Assembly: GCF_044359855.1 (NCBI RefSeq)
Contig: NZ_CP132291.1
Span: 1,550,001-1,614,000, forward strand
DNA length: 64,000 bases
Source of the DNA: Rummeliibacillus pycnus_A
GTDB lineage: Bacteria > Bacillota > Bacilli > Bacillales_A > Planococcaceae
Direction: 5' to 3'
Under the pieces are notes generated by a model. The model searched no databases. It saw nothing but the letters and a program-made list of their open reading frames with translations, and was not told where the DNA came from. A program made the position numbers and the translations under genes. Below, in pieces: positions 27,749 to 36,716 of the stretch (positions within the stretch are counted from its first letter, which is position 1; every line of letters starts with the position of its first letter).

Positions 27749-29521
27749 TTATATCAATTTACTTTCTTTGAGTAAATCATATATTATTGTTTCCTTCGTT
27801 TTATGAATACCTAATTTACCTATTTGTTTTAAGATAAATGGAGCATCTATATCTGTTAATTTTTTACCATCAAGTAAGCGAGCAGTTGAAGCTAACAAAG
27901 TACGAATATCAAAAGTAGATGCAAACACTTCTGGAACGCCTCGATCAATATTTAATAATTGATAAACAGCTTCCATTGCTGTTCTTACTGAATATTCAGT
28001 TGTGAATACAGTGTCTCTTTCTGTTTCACTAAAATTCCCAATGAAGGCTAAGTTAACAGATCCATTAGGGACAACTAAAGGACGATCTCCCATTGCTCTA
28101 GGCATGAAGTAAGATGTTATATAAGGCATGTAACATGGAATTGTATTACAAGAATTTTGCGCTAAGTCCGGTATTTCATCTACAGGTACGCCCATATGGT
28201 ACAACCACTCTTGTGCTATCTCAATTCCAGTACATTCGGTGATACTCTTTTTAATAAAATCACCTGGTTTATTAGATAGTAAACCATATATCCAAACTAC
28301 TAATTGATCTTTTGGTTGATTTTTAAAATGAGGTTGTCGGTTCAACGTATAGCTTAGCATCCAATTAGAATCCGTAGCAGTTACAATACCACCAGTAACT
28401 ACCTTTCCAGCGTATGGATCTCTTTTACTAATTTTTTCAATATAAGGAGCAACCCGATCATCCAATGTAGTTAGTGTTGCTGCAACATACCAACTTTCTT
28501 CCGGAAGATTATCGCAGAATTTTTCTGGTTTACCAAATTCAGAATCTTGGGAAGCGATGTTTTTCCAAAGTGACCAGCTTCCGCCTAAATCAGTGCTTAT
28601 AGGGGCTGGCGTATAATTGTCACCATAAGTTGTACTCTCCGTGATACTACCATTTGTAACAAAAACTAATTTATTTTCTGTTAGCTCAATATTCTTTTTC
28701 TCACCATTTTGTCTTAACACTAAAGTATGAGCTACCTTTTTATCTCCAACTTTATCGACCAAAACATTCTCTACAACAGTATTATATTGGAAATTAACAT
28801 TATGCTTTTCTAAATACTTAATCATAGGAAGTACTAAAGATTCATACTGGTTATACTTTGTAAATTTTAAAGCAGATAAATCAGGTAGACCCCCAATATG
28901 ATGGATAAAACGCATAATATAACGACGCATTTCCATTGCTGAATGCCATTTTTCAAAAGCAAACATCGTAGACCAATATAGCCAGAAATTCGATTCAAAG
29001 AACGCTTCAGAGAAAACGTCTGTAATTTTCTTGTCCTCTAATTTCTCTTCAGGAGTAAAGAATAATTTAATCATTTCTTCAGATGATTTATCAGATAATG
29101 TAAACTTTCCATCATCTTCAAGTCTTTGTCCTCTATTTTCAATCAATCTACATTTTGAATAGTTAGGATCTTCTTTATTTAACCAATAAAATTCATCTAA
29201 AACAGAAGCATCTTCTATTTCTAAAGAAGGAATTGAACGGAATAAATCCCATAAGCATTCAAAATGATTTTCCATTTCCCGACCACCACGAATGATAAAA
29301 CCTCTTGTCGGATTTAGAATACCATCAAGGCTACCTCCTGAGATATCTAGTTCTTCGAGAATATGAATATTCTCTCCCTTCATTTGTCCGTCACGAATTA
29401 AAAAACATGCAGCTGAAAGTGATGCTAGCCCCGAACCAACAAGGTACGCTGACTTTTCATCAACTCCTTCAGGTTTTTTAGGACGTGCGAAAGCCTCATA
29501 ATTCCCATTACTATAATACAT
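27749..29521 (-). CDS. ohyA: Oleate hydratase (MCRA family)
   Basis: A 590-residue FAD enzyme that adds water across the cis-9 double bond of oleic acid, giving 10-hydroxystearate. This detoxifies unsaturated fatty acids at the membrane surface. Visible: FAD site VGSGLASLSAACFLIRDG, ISGGSLDG, the conserved RGGREMENHFECLWDLF loop with the catalytic glutamate, and family-typical length. A strong GGAGG ribosome-binding site precedes the ATG. Monocistronic, with its own terminator. The 29522-29774 gap shows only an AT-rich promoter region. Confidence 0.93.
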   Translation of the reverse strand: MYYSNGNYEAFARPKKPEGVDEKSAYLVGSGLASLSAACFLIRDGQMKGENIHILEELDISGGSLDGILNPTRGFIIRGGREMENHFECLWDLFRSIPSLEIEDASVLDEFYWLNKEDPNYSKCRLIENRGQRLEDDGKFTLSDKSSEEMIKLFFTPEEKLEDKKITDVFSEAFFESNFWLYWSTMFAFEKWHSAMEMRRYIMRFIHHIGGLPDLSALKFTKYNQYESLVLPMIKYLEKHNVNFQYNTVVENVLVDKVGDKKVAHTLVLRQNGEKKNIELTENKLVFVTNGSITESTTYGDNYTPAPISTDLGGSWSLWKNIASQDSEFGKPEKFCDNLPEESWYVAATLTTLDDRVAPYIEKISKRDPYAGKVVTGGIVTATDSNWMLSYTLNRQPHFKNQPKDQLVVWIYGLLSNKPGDFIKKSITECTGIEIAQEWLYHMGVPVDEIPDLAQNSCNTIPCYMPYITSYFMPRAMGDRPLVVPNGSVNLAFIGNFSETERDTVFTTEYSVRTAMEAVYQLLNIDRGVPEVFASTFDIRTLLASTARLLDGKKLTDIDAPFILKQIGKLGIHKTKETIIYDLLKESKLI

Positions 29522-29774
29522 AAAAAAACACCTCCATCAAATATCACAATCGGATTATAGCATTTTTTTACATATCCACTTCAAAATGAACGAAAAATTA
29601 ACAAAAAATACAAATATTCAATTCAACTTTAGCTTTTAAACGAAGATTTCTTAGAGTTACATTTAATTCTTATTAGTAACACTTACATCTACAGGAAGAA
29701 TTACTCTGCAACTAAAGCAAAGCAACATAGCACTTCACACAATTAGCTAATAATAGGCATATATAAGATGATAT

Positions 29775-30326
29775 TTACCCTTTTTTATTTAATGCTTGAG
29801 CTGTTGTTTTCATATATGAACCATATACTCGAAGAATGCTTGCAATAATGATAATGCTGCCTGTTAGAATATAAAATATTTCGATGATAGGGTTTGCACT
29901 GTCTGTACCGATGAACAGACCATGTAAGAAGATCAAAATCCATGCAGGAAGTACAAGAAAATGGATGGACTTCCAAAGCTTACGATTCATCTTACTAATC
30001 AAAAGATCAGATGTCATGATTACAATTAAAAATATAAATAAACCTAATGTTCCTAATGCTGACAAAATCGGTTTATAGTTAGCTGTAAAAGGTACAAGAA
30101 TCTCTATGACACGATAAGGTTGATATCGATCAATTAAAAGTAGTAAAACATGCAATGCAAGAGCTAATAATCCCAGCCAACCAGCATTTAGATGTAAGTG
30201 AAATAATAAATTTTTTTGTTTGGTAATTGATGGTGTTTTTCGAAATAGACCAAAAATAACCGAAACGGTAAAGTAAAAATACGCGAGAAATCCGCATATG
30301 CGAATCCATTCCCAAGTATTAAACAT
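29775..30326 (-). CDS. Ferric-reductase-like transmembrane protein
   Basis: A 183-residue protein with about six membrane helices. Histidines are paired as expected for haem ligation across two helices (HLHLNAGW with ALALHVLLLL, and SIHFLVLPAW with IFLHGLF). This matches the ferric reductase-like/YedZ membrane domain, without a flavin or NAD(P)H domain. The start at 30326 (MFNTWEW) is chosen for GGGAG 9 bases upstream. It overlaps the apbE stop by 8 bases, so the two are coupled. It probably carries electrons across the membrane to or from an extracytoplasmic flavin (inference). Confidence 0.78.
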   Translation of the reverse strand: MFNTWEWIRICGFLAYFYFTVSVIFGLFRKTPSITKQKNLLFHLHLNAGWLGLLALALHVLLLLIDRYQPYRVIEILVPFTANYKPILSALGTLGLFIFLIVIMTSDLLISKMNRKLWKSIHFLVLPAWILIFLHGLFIGTDSANPIIEIFYILTGSIIIIASILRVYGSYMKTTAQALNKKG

Positions 30327-31215
30327 ATCTCCCATCTCCCATTTTAATCCATTTAGCCTTTTCATCTTGGTCGACTATAAATCGTGCCACACGCCATTCA
30401 TTGTTTTCAAGCCATTTATTTAGCTGTAGTTCGTTCATCAAAAAGCATAACTTGGCACTAACTTCAGATTTGTAAAGACTATCTGTAATAACTGTTGCTT
30501 GTATTATATTACTCTCTGCAACTTTTCCTGTTTGTCCATTCAAAATATGATGCTTTTCTTGTTGTTGATAAGTCCAGCTTCTATATATTCTATTAGATGT
30601 AGCAATAGCACCATTTTGTATTTTAATACTTCCCATATCTGTTCCGTTAAAGGGGTTGGCAATGCCTATAGACCATTCTTTTTCTCCATCAGACCACATT
30701 GCCATATCACCTCCGCCGTCCACAATACCATAACTAAAGTCATGGATTTGTAGCCACTTTTTTATTTGTTCAACAGCATAGCCTTTTGCAAAACCACCAA
30801 GGTCAATTGGTTGATTCGAAGTTTTATAAATTTGTTGGTTCCCTAAAAAATGCAATGGATCTTTCACTATTGGATCTAACCTTTCTTCATGCATTTCAAC
30901 TGAACTGAAAGGAAAAGATTGATTGTATCCCTGTTTTACTAATTGATTTTTTAAATAGGGTGAAAATAACCCATTTGTTTTCTCGTAAAAGTGATTTGCC
31001 TTTTTTAAACAGTCGTACAACGATGTATTTATTTTTAATGTTTTGCCAACAGGTAATTGATTGATCTGATCTAATTCATTATTTGGAATAAATCGCGACC
31101 ATTCTTGTGCCACATAGTGAAGCCATTTTGAAACGGGTTCTTTCCAATTTTCAGAAGCCCCTGGTACTTCTATATAAAAATCGGTATTCATCATATTCAA
31201 TGTTATGGATTCCAT
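30319..31215 (-). CDS. apbE: FAD:protein FMN transferase (ApbE family)
   Basis: A 298-residue protein. Family hallmarks: DLGGFAKGYAVEQIKKW, IVDGGGDMA and, near the C-terminus, the ITDSLYKSEVSAK metal-binding segment (a variant of the usual T-D-A-x-S/T). ApbE enzymes attach FMN covalently to Thr/Ser of extracytoplasmic redox proteins, using FAD. No signal peptide is evident, unlike many exported ApbE proteins. The start at 31215 follows AAAGGTGAG. It lies 11 bases after the small membrane protein gene. No partner with a clear flavinylation motif is seen in this window. Confidence 0.85.
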   Translation of the reverse strand: MESITLNMMNTDFYIEVPGASENWKEPVSKWLHYVAQEWSRFIPNNELDQINQLPVGKTLKINTSLYDCLKKANHFYEKTNGLFSPYLKNQLVKQGYNQSFPFSSVEMHEERLDPIVKDPLHFLGNQQIYKTSNQPIDLGGFAKGYAVEQIKKWLQIHDFSYGIVDGGGDMAMWSDGEKEWSIGIANPFNGTDMGSIKIQNGAIATSNRIYRSWTYQQQEKHHILNGQTGKVAESNIIQATVITDSLYKSEVSAKLCFLMNELQLNKWLENNEWRVARFIVDQDEKAKWIKMGDGRYV

Positions 31216-31226
31216 TTGTCTCACCT

Positions 31227-31472
31227 TTATGATCTTCTTGTTTGACGATCTTGTTTTACTGTGGTAGCTTTTGTTAATTCAAAATTTGTCCAATCAAGTT
31301 GAAGTACTTCTTTTTCTTTTTTACTTACCTTGGATTGGTCGATTATGACTTGTTGGTTATTAGTGGTGGTATTGTTTTCCGCAGTTCCTTTGACGTTCAG
31401 CTGAGTTAACAATCCAGCCGATAAAAGAACTGCAGACGAACCGATAAGCCACTTTGCTTTTTTTGTGTCTTT
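31227..31472 (-). CDS. Small membrane-anchored protein of the ApbE operon
   Basis: An 81-residue protein with a basic start, one hydrophobic segment (residues 9-26, WLIGSSAVLLSAGLL) and a polar, Asn/Thr/Gln-rich extracytoplasmic tail ending in basic residues. The strong AAGGAGG ribosome-binding site fixes the start at 31472. It lies 17 bases after the stalk-domain gene. It could be the flavin acceptor or a linker, but the usual D-(S/G)-(A/T)-T motif is absent, so its role is open. No family recognised. Confidence 0.65.
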   Translation of the reverse strand, partial: KDTKKAKWLIGSSAVLLSAGLLTQLNVKGTAENNTTTNNQQVIIDQSKVSKKEKEVLQLDWTNFELTKATTVKQDRQTRRS

Positions 31473-31489
31473 CATGTTCCGATTCCTCC

Positions 31490-32128
31490 TTATATGGTTT
31501 GACAAATAAATTGTTGTTGCTGTTCTTGCCAATCAATGGAATAGCCAAATGAATTTAAGATGACGCTTACTGGTACATAAATATCCTTACTAAAATGAAA
31601 AGCTTTTGCTGGCATTGGTGTTTTAAACATATTTTCATACACTACATTTGTATTGGCTCTGAAAATGAGCTGATGATCCTTAATCTTTGTAATCAAAATC
31701 TTCGACGTTTCGTAATATGTTGACTGTCCACCTAAAGCTTCCGTTAGTTTTTGGGCTGGGACAAATACTTCCCCGTTTTTAGGAATAACATAAAATCCAA
31801 GGGTTTTATTATCAATTTTAAAAGTTGCTTTTTTTGCCTCTTTAATGGGTAACGTATCCGTATTTTGAACTAAAGATCGGGTCCAAATATTCCATCCACC
31901 TTGTTCAGATGTATACGTATTATCTTCAGAATATCCATTATCGTAGTTGTTTTCATATTCTTTTTCATCGTCATCATGTTCTTTTTCATATTTATCATGC
32001 TCTTTTTCATCATGATTTTTATGTTCTTCGTTATATTCGTGGTGATCATCATCTGCATGTGCAATATAAGCACCACCCGATGTACCAAAAATCAGTATTA
32101 ATAGAAATAATCCTATGCTTTTTTTCAA
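31490..32128 (-). CDS. Secreted acidic/His-rich protein with a stalk (copper amine oxidase N-terminal-like) domain
   Basis: A 212-residue exported protein. A signal peptide (residues 1-25, ending AHA) is followed by an extremely charged stretch (about 26-70) of H, D, E, K and Y, as in metal-binding linkers. A stalk domain (about 105-210) follows with the NGEVFVPAQKLTEALGG and DIYVPVSVILNSFGY repeats that define that fold. Start TTG, supported by AGGGAG. First gene of the four-gene redox operon. Metal capture at the cell surface is a reasonable inference, not shown. Confidence 0.75.
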   Translation of the reverse strand: MKKSIGLFLLILIFGTSGGAYIAHADDDHHEYNEEHKNHDEKEHDKYEKEHDDDEKEYENNYDNGYSEDNTYTSEQGGWNIWTRSLVQNTDTLPIKEAKKATFKIDNKTLGFYVIPKNGEVFVPAQKLTEALGGQSTYYETSKILITKIKDHQLIFRANTNVVYENMFKTPMPAKAFHFSKDIYVPVSVILNSFGYSIDWQEQQQQFICQTI

Positions 32129-32234
32129 CTTTATCCGCTCCCTTCATATACAGTGTAAATACACATTATGAAATGAGTCTGAATAAATACTGATAAATTC
32201 AAAATACATATCTCATCAGAGATTTTACTTAATA

Positions 32235-32387
32235 AATACAAATATTCCAATTAAACAACTCAATAATTCGTATAATATTTCATTTCCAGTATTTACTTAG
32301 TATTCCGCTCCAGATGGCGCTTTCCGCTTCATAGACAATGAGCTAATGGTGTATTTTAATAAATCTTTGAATTATAAAATTGATTTA
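32235..32387. repeat. Repeat R2, copy B (internally deleted)
   Basis: Shares AACAACTCAATAATTCG, a long block around ATTTACTTAGTAT, CGCTCCAGATGGCGCTTTC, and the right end TCTTTGAATTATAAAATTGA with copy A, but lacks about 200 bases of the middle. The left inverted end is not recognisable. It ends 84 bases before copy C begins. Confidence 0.6.
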
Positions 32388-32470
32388 ATAATATTAAAAA
32401 TATAAAAAAAAGTATTAGAGAACATCTGTCCTCTGATACCTTTTGTCGTATTGAGCTAATTCTTTTTATT

Positions 32471-32833
32471 TGAATCAATTTCATAAATCCACTTTCGGTT
32501 TTTAAATATGAACATTTCAACATACTAAGTTTTCAATATTCAGATTTGGATGTTCCGCTACAGGCGGCACTTTCCATGGGCTTGACTTCAATCTCCTTGT
32601 TGAAGTCTGCATCGCTAACGCTAGCTTCAGCCTAGTAGTACTAACGTTCCTGCGGGGCTCTCAGCTCAAGCTTTTCCCGTAGGACATTGAATTAGCTTCC
32701 TTGAATTAGCACCGCACGAAGAAAATACGAATGCATTTTCGAGGACTCGTCGTCGAAAGCGTTGCGATGAACAAAATTGACTATCATAATGGTCGTATAT
32801 TTAATATGGATTTTGAATTATGAAATTGATTCA
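32471..32833. repeat. MITE-like repeat R2, copy C (full length)
   Basis: A 363-bp element bounded by near-perfect inverted ends: TGAATCAATTTCATAA on the left and TTATGAAATTGATTCA on the right. Internal blocks are shared with copy A. It sits between the two-component genes and the redox operon. Non-coding. Confidence 0.72.
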
Positions 32834-32844
32834 TTAATTAAGAT

Positions 32845-34086
32845 TTAATCTTTTTTATTTTGTATTGGCAAAGAAACAATAAATTTTGTTCCTTGACCTA
32901 ACTTACTTTCTACGGAAATATGACCTTGATGTTGTAAAACGATGGCATGTGCAATGGCCAAGCCTAGACCTGTTCCCTCTTTTTGTTGATTTTTTGTAGC
33001 TTGATAAAACCGTTCAAAAATATGTTGTGTATCCTGTTCACTTATTCCTATTCCTGAATCTTCAACGATTAGTTCAATTTTATTATTAAAGCTTGAGAGA
33101 GACACATTAATAAATCCTTGCTCCGTAAATTTGGCCGCATTATCAAGTAAAATATAAAGCATTTCTCGAATTTTTGTTTCATCGCCAATAAAATGTATAT
33201 TGCCATCTATTTTTGTTTTAAGTTTGATTGATTCGGGTAAAGTTCTTTCAAAGGACTTAGTCATATTTTTAACTATATCGGATAGCACAATTGAATCCTT
33301 CTTAATAGGCAACTTATTTTGGTCAAAACGTGCTAAAAATAATAGACCTTCTAGCAATGTTTCCATATGTTGTGCTTCGTCTTTTAAATCAGTTATTACT
33401 TCTTGTCCAAAAGTACTGAATCGATTCTCGTCATCACTTTCTAATACTTCCAAAGAGCTATAGAAAACTGTTAAAGGTGTTCGTAATTCATGTGACGCAT
33501 CTGATACAAATTTGCGTTGACGATCAAAAGACTGTTTAATCGGTACCATTGCTTTGCCTGCAAGATAGTGACTAAGAAAAGCAATAATTATTATACCAAT
33601 CAAAGTAAGAATAATAATTGCGTACATCATTCTCTCTAACAAATGAAATTCTTTCGTAACTGATTGTCCAATAATCATATAGTTTCCATTAGAGTTTAAA
33701 GGTTGATGATATTTTAACAGTAGTAAATGTTCCCCTTTCCACTCAATGGATTGTGGATCACCATCTTTTGCATGTACCATTAATTGATCAATATCTTTAC
33801 TAAGTCCATGAATAGATTCGTCTCCGTGCACTAATTTGTGGCGATTTGTGAAAATATAGTAAAAATAAATTCTGTTTGCATCATATTCGATTTCTCTATC
33901 TTTTCTAATGTTATCCCCCATTAAATGATAGTGCTCCTTTTGATGGAATAATTTAAGCTCTTGTACTTGCTGTTGTTGTACAATCGCAATAATAGCAAAA
34001 TAGAGAACAATCATTAGTAAAAACACAAATAATAAGAAAAAGGCTAAATATTGCACTGTCAGTTTTCGTTGAATTTGTTTAAACAT
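32845..34086 (-). CDS. Sensor histidine kinase (redox locus)
   Basis: A 413-residue kinase with two membrane helices (about residues 15-38 and 155-175), a short extracytoplasmic sensor between them, and no obvious full HAMP. The phospho-acceptor His is at about 199 in SDASHELRTP. The N box is LLDNAAKFTE and the ATP lid EGTGLGLAIAHAIV. The start at 34086 has GAGAG six bases upstream and overlaps the response regulator stop by 8 bases. Two R2 repeats separate it from the redox operon, so control of that operon is plausible but not shown. Confidence 0.91.
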   Translation of the reverse strand: MFKQIQRKLTVQYLAFFLLFVFLLMIVLYFAIIAIVQQQQVQELKLFHQKEHYHLMGDNIRKDREIEYDANRIYFYYIFTNRHKLVHGDESIHGLSKDIDQLMVHAKDGDPQSIEWKGEHLLLLKYHQPLNSNGNYMIIGQSVTKEFHLLERMMYAIIILTLIGIIIIAFLSHYLAGKAMVPIKQSFDRQRKFVSDASHELRTPLTVFYSSLEVLESDDENRFSTFGQEVITDLKDEAQHMETLLEGLLFLARFDQNKLPIKKDSIVLSDIVKNMTKSFERTLPESIKLKTKIDGNIHFIGDETKIREMLYILLDNAAKFTEQGFINVSLSSFNNKIELIVEDSGIGISEQDTQHIFERFYQATKNQQKEGTGLGLAIAHAIVLQHQGHISVESKLGQGTKFIVSLPIQNKKD

Positions 34087-34756
34087 AGGCATCTCTCAAT
34101 TTATAACCAATCCCTCTTACCGTTTGAATAAGAGAAGGTTGTTCACCATCATCTATTTTTTTTCGAACTAATTTCACCAATGCATCCAGTGCATTATTCG
34201 ATACTTCCTCGTCATATCCCCAAATTTGATCATAAATTTGTTCCCTTGTTAAAATACGTCCTTTATTTATAAATAGATATTCTAATAATAAAAACTCATT
34301 TTTTGTTAGTTCAATTTTCTCATGATTCTTGAAAAGTGCTCTTGCATCTACATGTAGTTCATATGATTGCAGTTGAATAATTTGTTCAATTGGTTTGTTT
34401 TTTCTACGCAAAATTGCACGGATTCTTGCTAATAGAACCTGCATCTTAAAAGGCTTAATCAGATAATCATCTGCACCCATGTCTAGGCCTTGAACCACAT
34501 CTTGTGCATCATCTCTAGCAGTTAACATCAAAATGCCGCCTTCATATCCATTTTTTCGTAACTCCTGACATACAGTGATTCCGTCCATTTTGGGCATCAT
34601 CCAATCTAAAATGATCAAATCATACTCCTCTATAAATGCTTGTTCCAATGCTTCAACACCGTTTTCTACACCATCAACTAAATATCGTTCTTTTTTTAAC
34701 ATAAAAACAATATTCTTCAACAACCTCATATCATCTTCAGCTATAAGAATTTTCAT
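34079..34756 (-). CDS. OmpR-family response regulator (redox locus)
   Basis: A 225-residue regulator. Receiver: E7-D8-D9, phospho-acceptor D51, KPFKMQVLLAR. Winged helix: LTKNEFLLLEYL, QTVRGIGYKLRD. Translation is coupled to the kinase by overlap. The tryptophan after the phospho-acceptor (LDWMMP) is the usual variant of this subgroup. Target genes are not known. The closest candidates are the operon at 29775-32128. Confidence 0.92.
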   Translation of the reverse strand: MKILIAEDDMRLLKNIVFMLKKERYLVDGVENGVEALEQAFIEEYDLIILDWMMPKMDGITVCQELRKNGYEGGILMLTARDDAQDVVQGLDMGADDYLIKPFKMQVLLARIRAILRRKNKPIEQIIQLQSYELHVDARALFKNHEKIELTKNEFLLLEYLFINKGRILTREQIYDQIWGYDEEVSNNALDALVKLVRKKIDDGEQPSLIQTVRGIGYKLRDAYV

Positions 34757-34884
34757 ATTCTCACCCTCTAATTTGAAAATAGTACTTTAATATTACTACA
34801 TAAAACTGAAATATATCTGAATCTTTGGTGAAGAAAAATGAATATTGTAATTGATGAAAAACCACTTTTTCTCTGGCAAGATAA

Positions 34885-34927
34885 TAAAAAATAGTGAAAG
34901 CCATATGATTAGCTTTCACTATTTTTT
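34885..34927 (-). terminator. Terminator of the BI-1 family gene
   Basis: A stem of about 14 bp (ending 34901 and starting 34912) with a 10-nt loop and T-runs on both strands, directly after the BI-1 gene stop. Confidence 0.88.
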
Positions 34928-34933
34928 AAATGA

Positions 34934-35563
34934 TTAATCTTCATCCAGAATGTTTTTCAAATAGTAAACAAGTTTTAGTAACTCTGTGAATAGGTTGATG
35001 AAGTCTAAATATAGATTTAATGCAACAAGTGGAACTTCTTCATCACTTATATAGTTGCGGGCAATTTGATTCATATCATACAGTGTGTAGCCAACGAATA
35101 AGAGTACGCCAATGGCACTAGCAACTACCATAACAATATTGCTAAAACCAACAAATATAGTAATGATAGAGAAAATGAACAAACCGATTAATAAAATAAA
35201 TAAAAATTTACCCCAGTTTCCCAAATTACGCTTTGTATTATAGCCAATTAAACCAGCAACAATAAAAATTGCTGCAGTTGTACCGAAAATTACAAGAACT
35301 AAATTGCCACCTAAAGCACCAATATAAAAGTTTAATAGGCTATATAAAGTAATACCTGTCAAGAAAGCAAATAAAATTGAAATGAATTTGCTTGCTTTTC
35401 TTGCTGCACGACTAAACATGACAATTATCAGTAAAACAACTGTTGCAATACTGATAGGCATAACAAGTGATTGAGGAACAAAAACCCCTGCAAATAACCC
35501 TACAGCCGTCACGGCCCATAGCAAGGTAAAGAACCGAAGAACCTTCGGAAATTGTGATTCCAT
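34934..35563 (-). CDS. Bax inhibitor-1/YccA family membrane protein
   Basis: A 209-residue protein with seven hydrophobic segments. The C-terminal NLYLDFINLFTELLKLVYYL is the family signature. Related bacterial proteins (YetJ) are pH-sensitive calcium leak channels. The start at 35563 (MESQFPKV) follows GAGAAGAGG. The in-frame TTG seven codons upstream is inside that site. Monocistronic. Confidence 0.88.
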   Translation of the reverse strand: MESQFPKVLRFFTLLWAVTAVGLFAGVFVPQSLVMPISIATVVLLIIVMFSRAARKASKFISILFAFLTGITLYSLLNFYIGALGGNLVLVIFGTTAAIFIVAGLIGYNTKRNLGNWGKFLFILLIGLFIFSIITIFVGFSNIVMVVASAIGVLLFVGYTLYDMNQIARNYISDEEVPLVALNLYLDFINLFTELLKLVYYLKNILDED

Positions 35564-35840
35564 TCTAAATAACCTCTTCTCCAATATTTCATTAATATTA
35601 TATACGATTTAAGTCTTCGAAAGTTTCAATAGGATTTAAAAGATTTGCGGAAGGCGTTTAGCATATCACGAATTTAAGTATTCAATCCACGAAATTTCGA
35701 ATTGTATCCACGTCGGGGATAATTTACATCTTAGTATCTCCATTTTCAGCAATATTCCCTACTAATAAATTTAAATGGAATAATAACGGCCAAATGATAA
35801 TATATGTAAGCTAAAGACAAACTAATAAGAGGAGAAAAAT

Positions 35841-36623
35841 ATGAAGAAATATACTTGTATGAAATGCCTTATAGCACTTATTCTAATCATTGGTTTATTT
35901 GTAGTACAGCAACCAAAAGCACAAGCTGAAACAATGAATGGAGAAATAATCTATCCAACAAGTCTTTATAAAAATCCTAGTTCAAAATCCACTAAAATAG
36001 CGAAAGTTCAAAAAAATAATAAGGTCCTTCTGTATTCCATTAATTCTAACGGCTGGGCAAAGGTTAAATATGGACAAAAAATCGGATATATCTACAGCGT
36101 TAATTTAGAGATCATAAAAAGCCAAAAAGTAAGCTATGCTATGAATCCTAAAAAGGTTTATAAATATCATAATACCGGAGTTGCGCTTTTCACATATCCT
36201 AGTGAGTACGATTACATGTGGAGTAATGGAAAAACTTCTAGCCCCTTCTTACGATATTTTAATAAAAATTCATATGTTTGGTATCAAGGTAAAAAACTTT
36301 ATCAGTATGATCCAAAAGGTTATGACCAACTACACATGATTGAAGAGGCACGTGGCCTTACGATGTACTCTGCTCATGCAGAGGGAATGACGGTACTTGA
36401 GTATCCCGTAATAAGCAATAAAAAATACTATTTTATGGGGCCAACTCCTGTACAAATGAACATTTTAATAAAACCTTTTACAGTAAAGGCAGGAACCTTC
36501 AAAAATGTTGTGCGTGTCAATTATGGTAATATAAAAATGTATCTCGCGCCTAAAGTAGGTATCATTAAAATATCAAAAGACGGAAAACCGACTAGAGAAC
36601 TTTTTTCTTTAACAAATCGATAA
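35841..36623 (+). CDS. Secreted protein with a bacterial SH3 domain
   Basis: A 260-residue exported protein. Signal peptide residues 1-29 (ends AQA). A bacterial SH3 domain (about 31-90, with LYKNPSSKSTKIAKVQKNN and GWAKVKYGQKIGYIYS) probably binds cell-wall peptides. The remaining 170 residues form an unrecognised beta-rich domain (EARGLTMYSAHAEGMTVLEYP). Good AAGAGGAG ribosome-binding site. Convergent with the Ig-like protein gene. Nothing else is seen in the upstream 35564-35840 gap. Confidence 0.8.
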   Translation: MKKYTCMKCLIALILIIGLFVVQQPKAQAETMNGEIIYPTSLYKNPSSKSTKIAKVQKNNKVLLYSINSNGWAKVKYGQKIGYIYSVNLEIIKSQKVSYAMNPKKVYKYHNTGVALFTYPSEYDYMWSNGKTSSPFLRYFNKNSYVWYQGKKLYQYDPKGYDQLHMIEEARGLTMYSAHAEGMTVLEYPVISNKKYYFMGPTPVQMNILIKPFTVKAGTFKNVVRVNYGNIKMYLAPKVGIIKISKDGKPTRELFSLTNR

Positions 36624-36650
36624 ATTTCAATAATGCTTAAAAATGCAACG

Positions 36651-36682
36651 AAAAAAGCTGTTCCTTATGGAGCAGCTTTTTT
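36651..36682. terminator. Bidirectional terminator between two secreted-protein genes
   Basis: A 14-bp stem with one G-U pair, A-run on the left, T-run on the right, and a 4-nt loop. It serves both convergent genes. Confidence 0.88.
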
Positions 36683-36716
36683 ATGTTTATCATTTTATTA
36701 TACAGAGATATCTATT

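Noticed and set aside
31901..32193. Plus-strand frames rich in Phe/Ile and His opposite the stalk-domain gene
   Set aside because: They are shadows of the acidic/His-rich codons of the minus-strand gene and have no starts with ribosome-binding sites.
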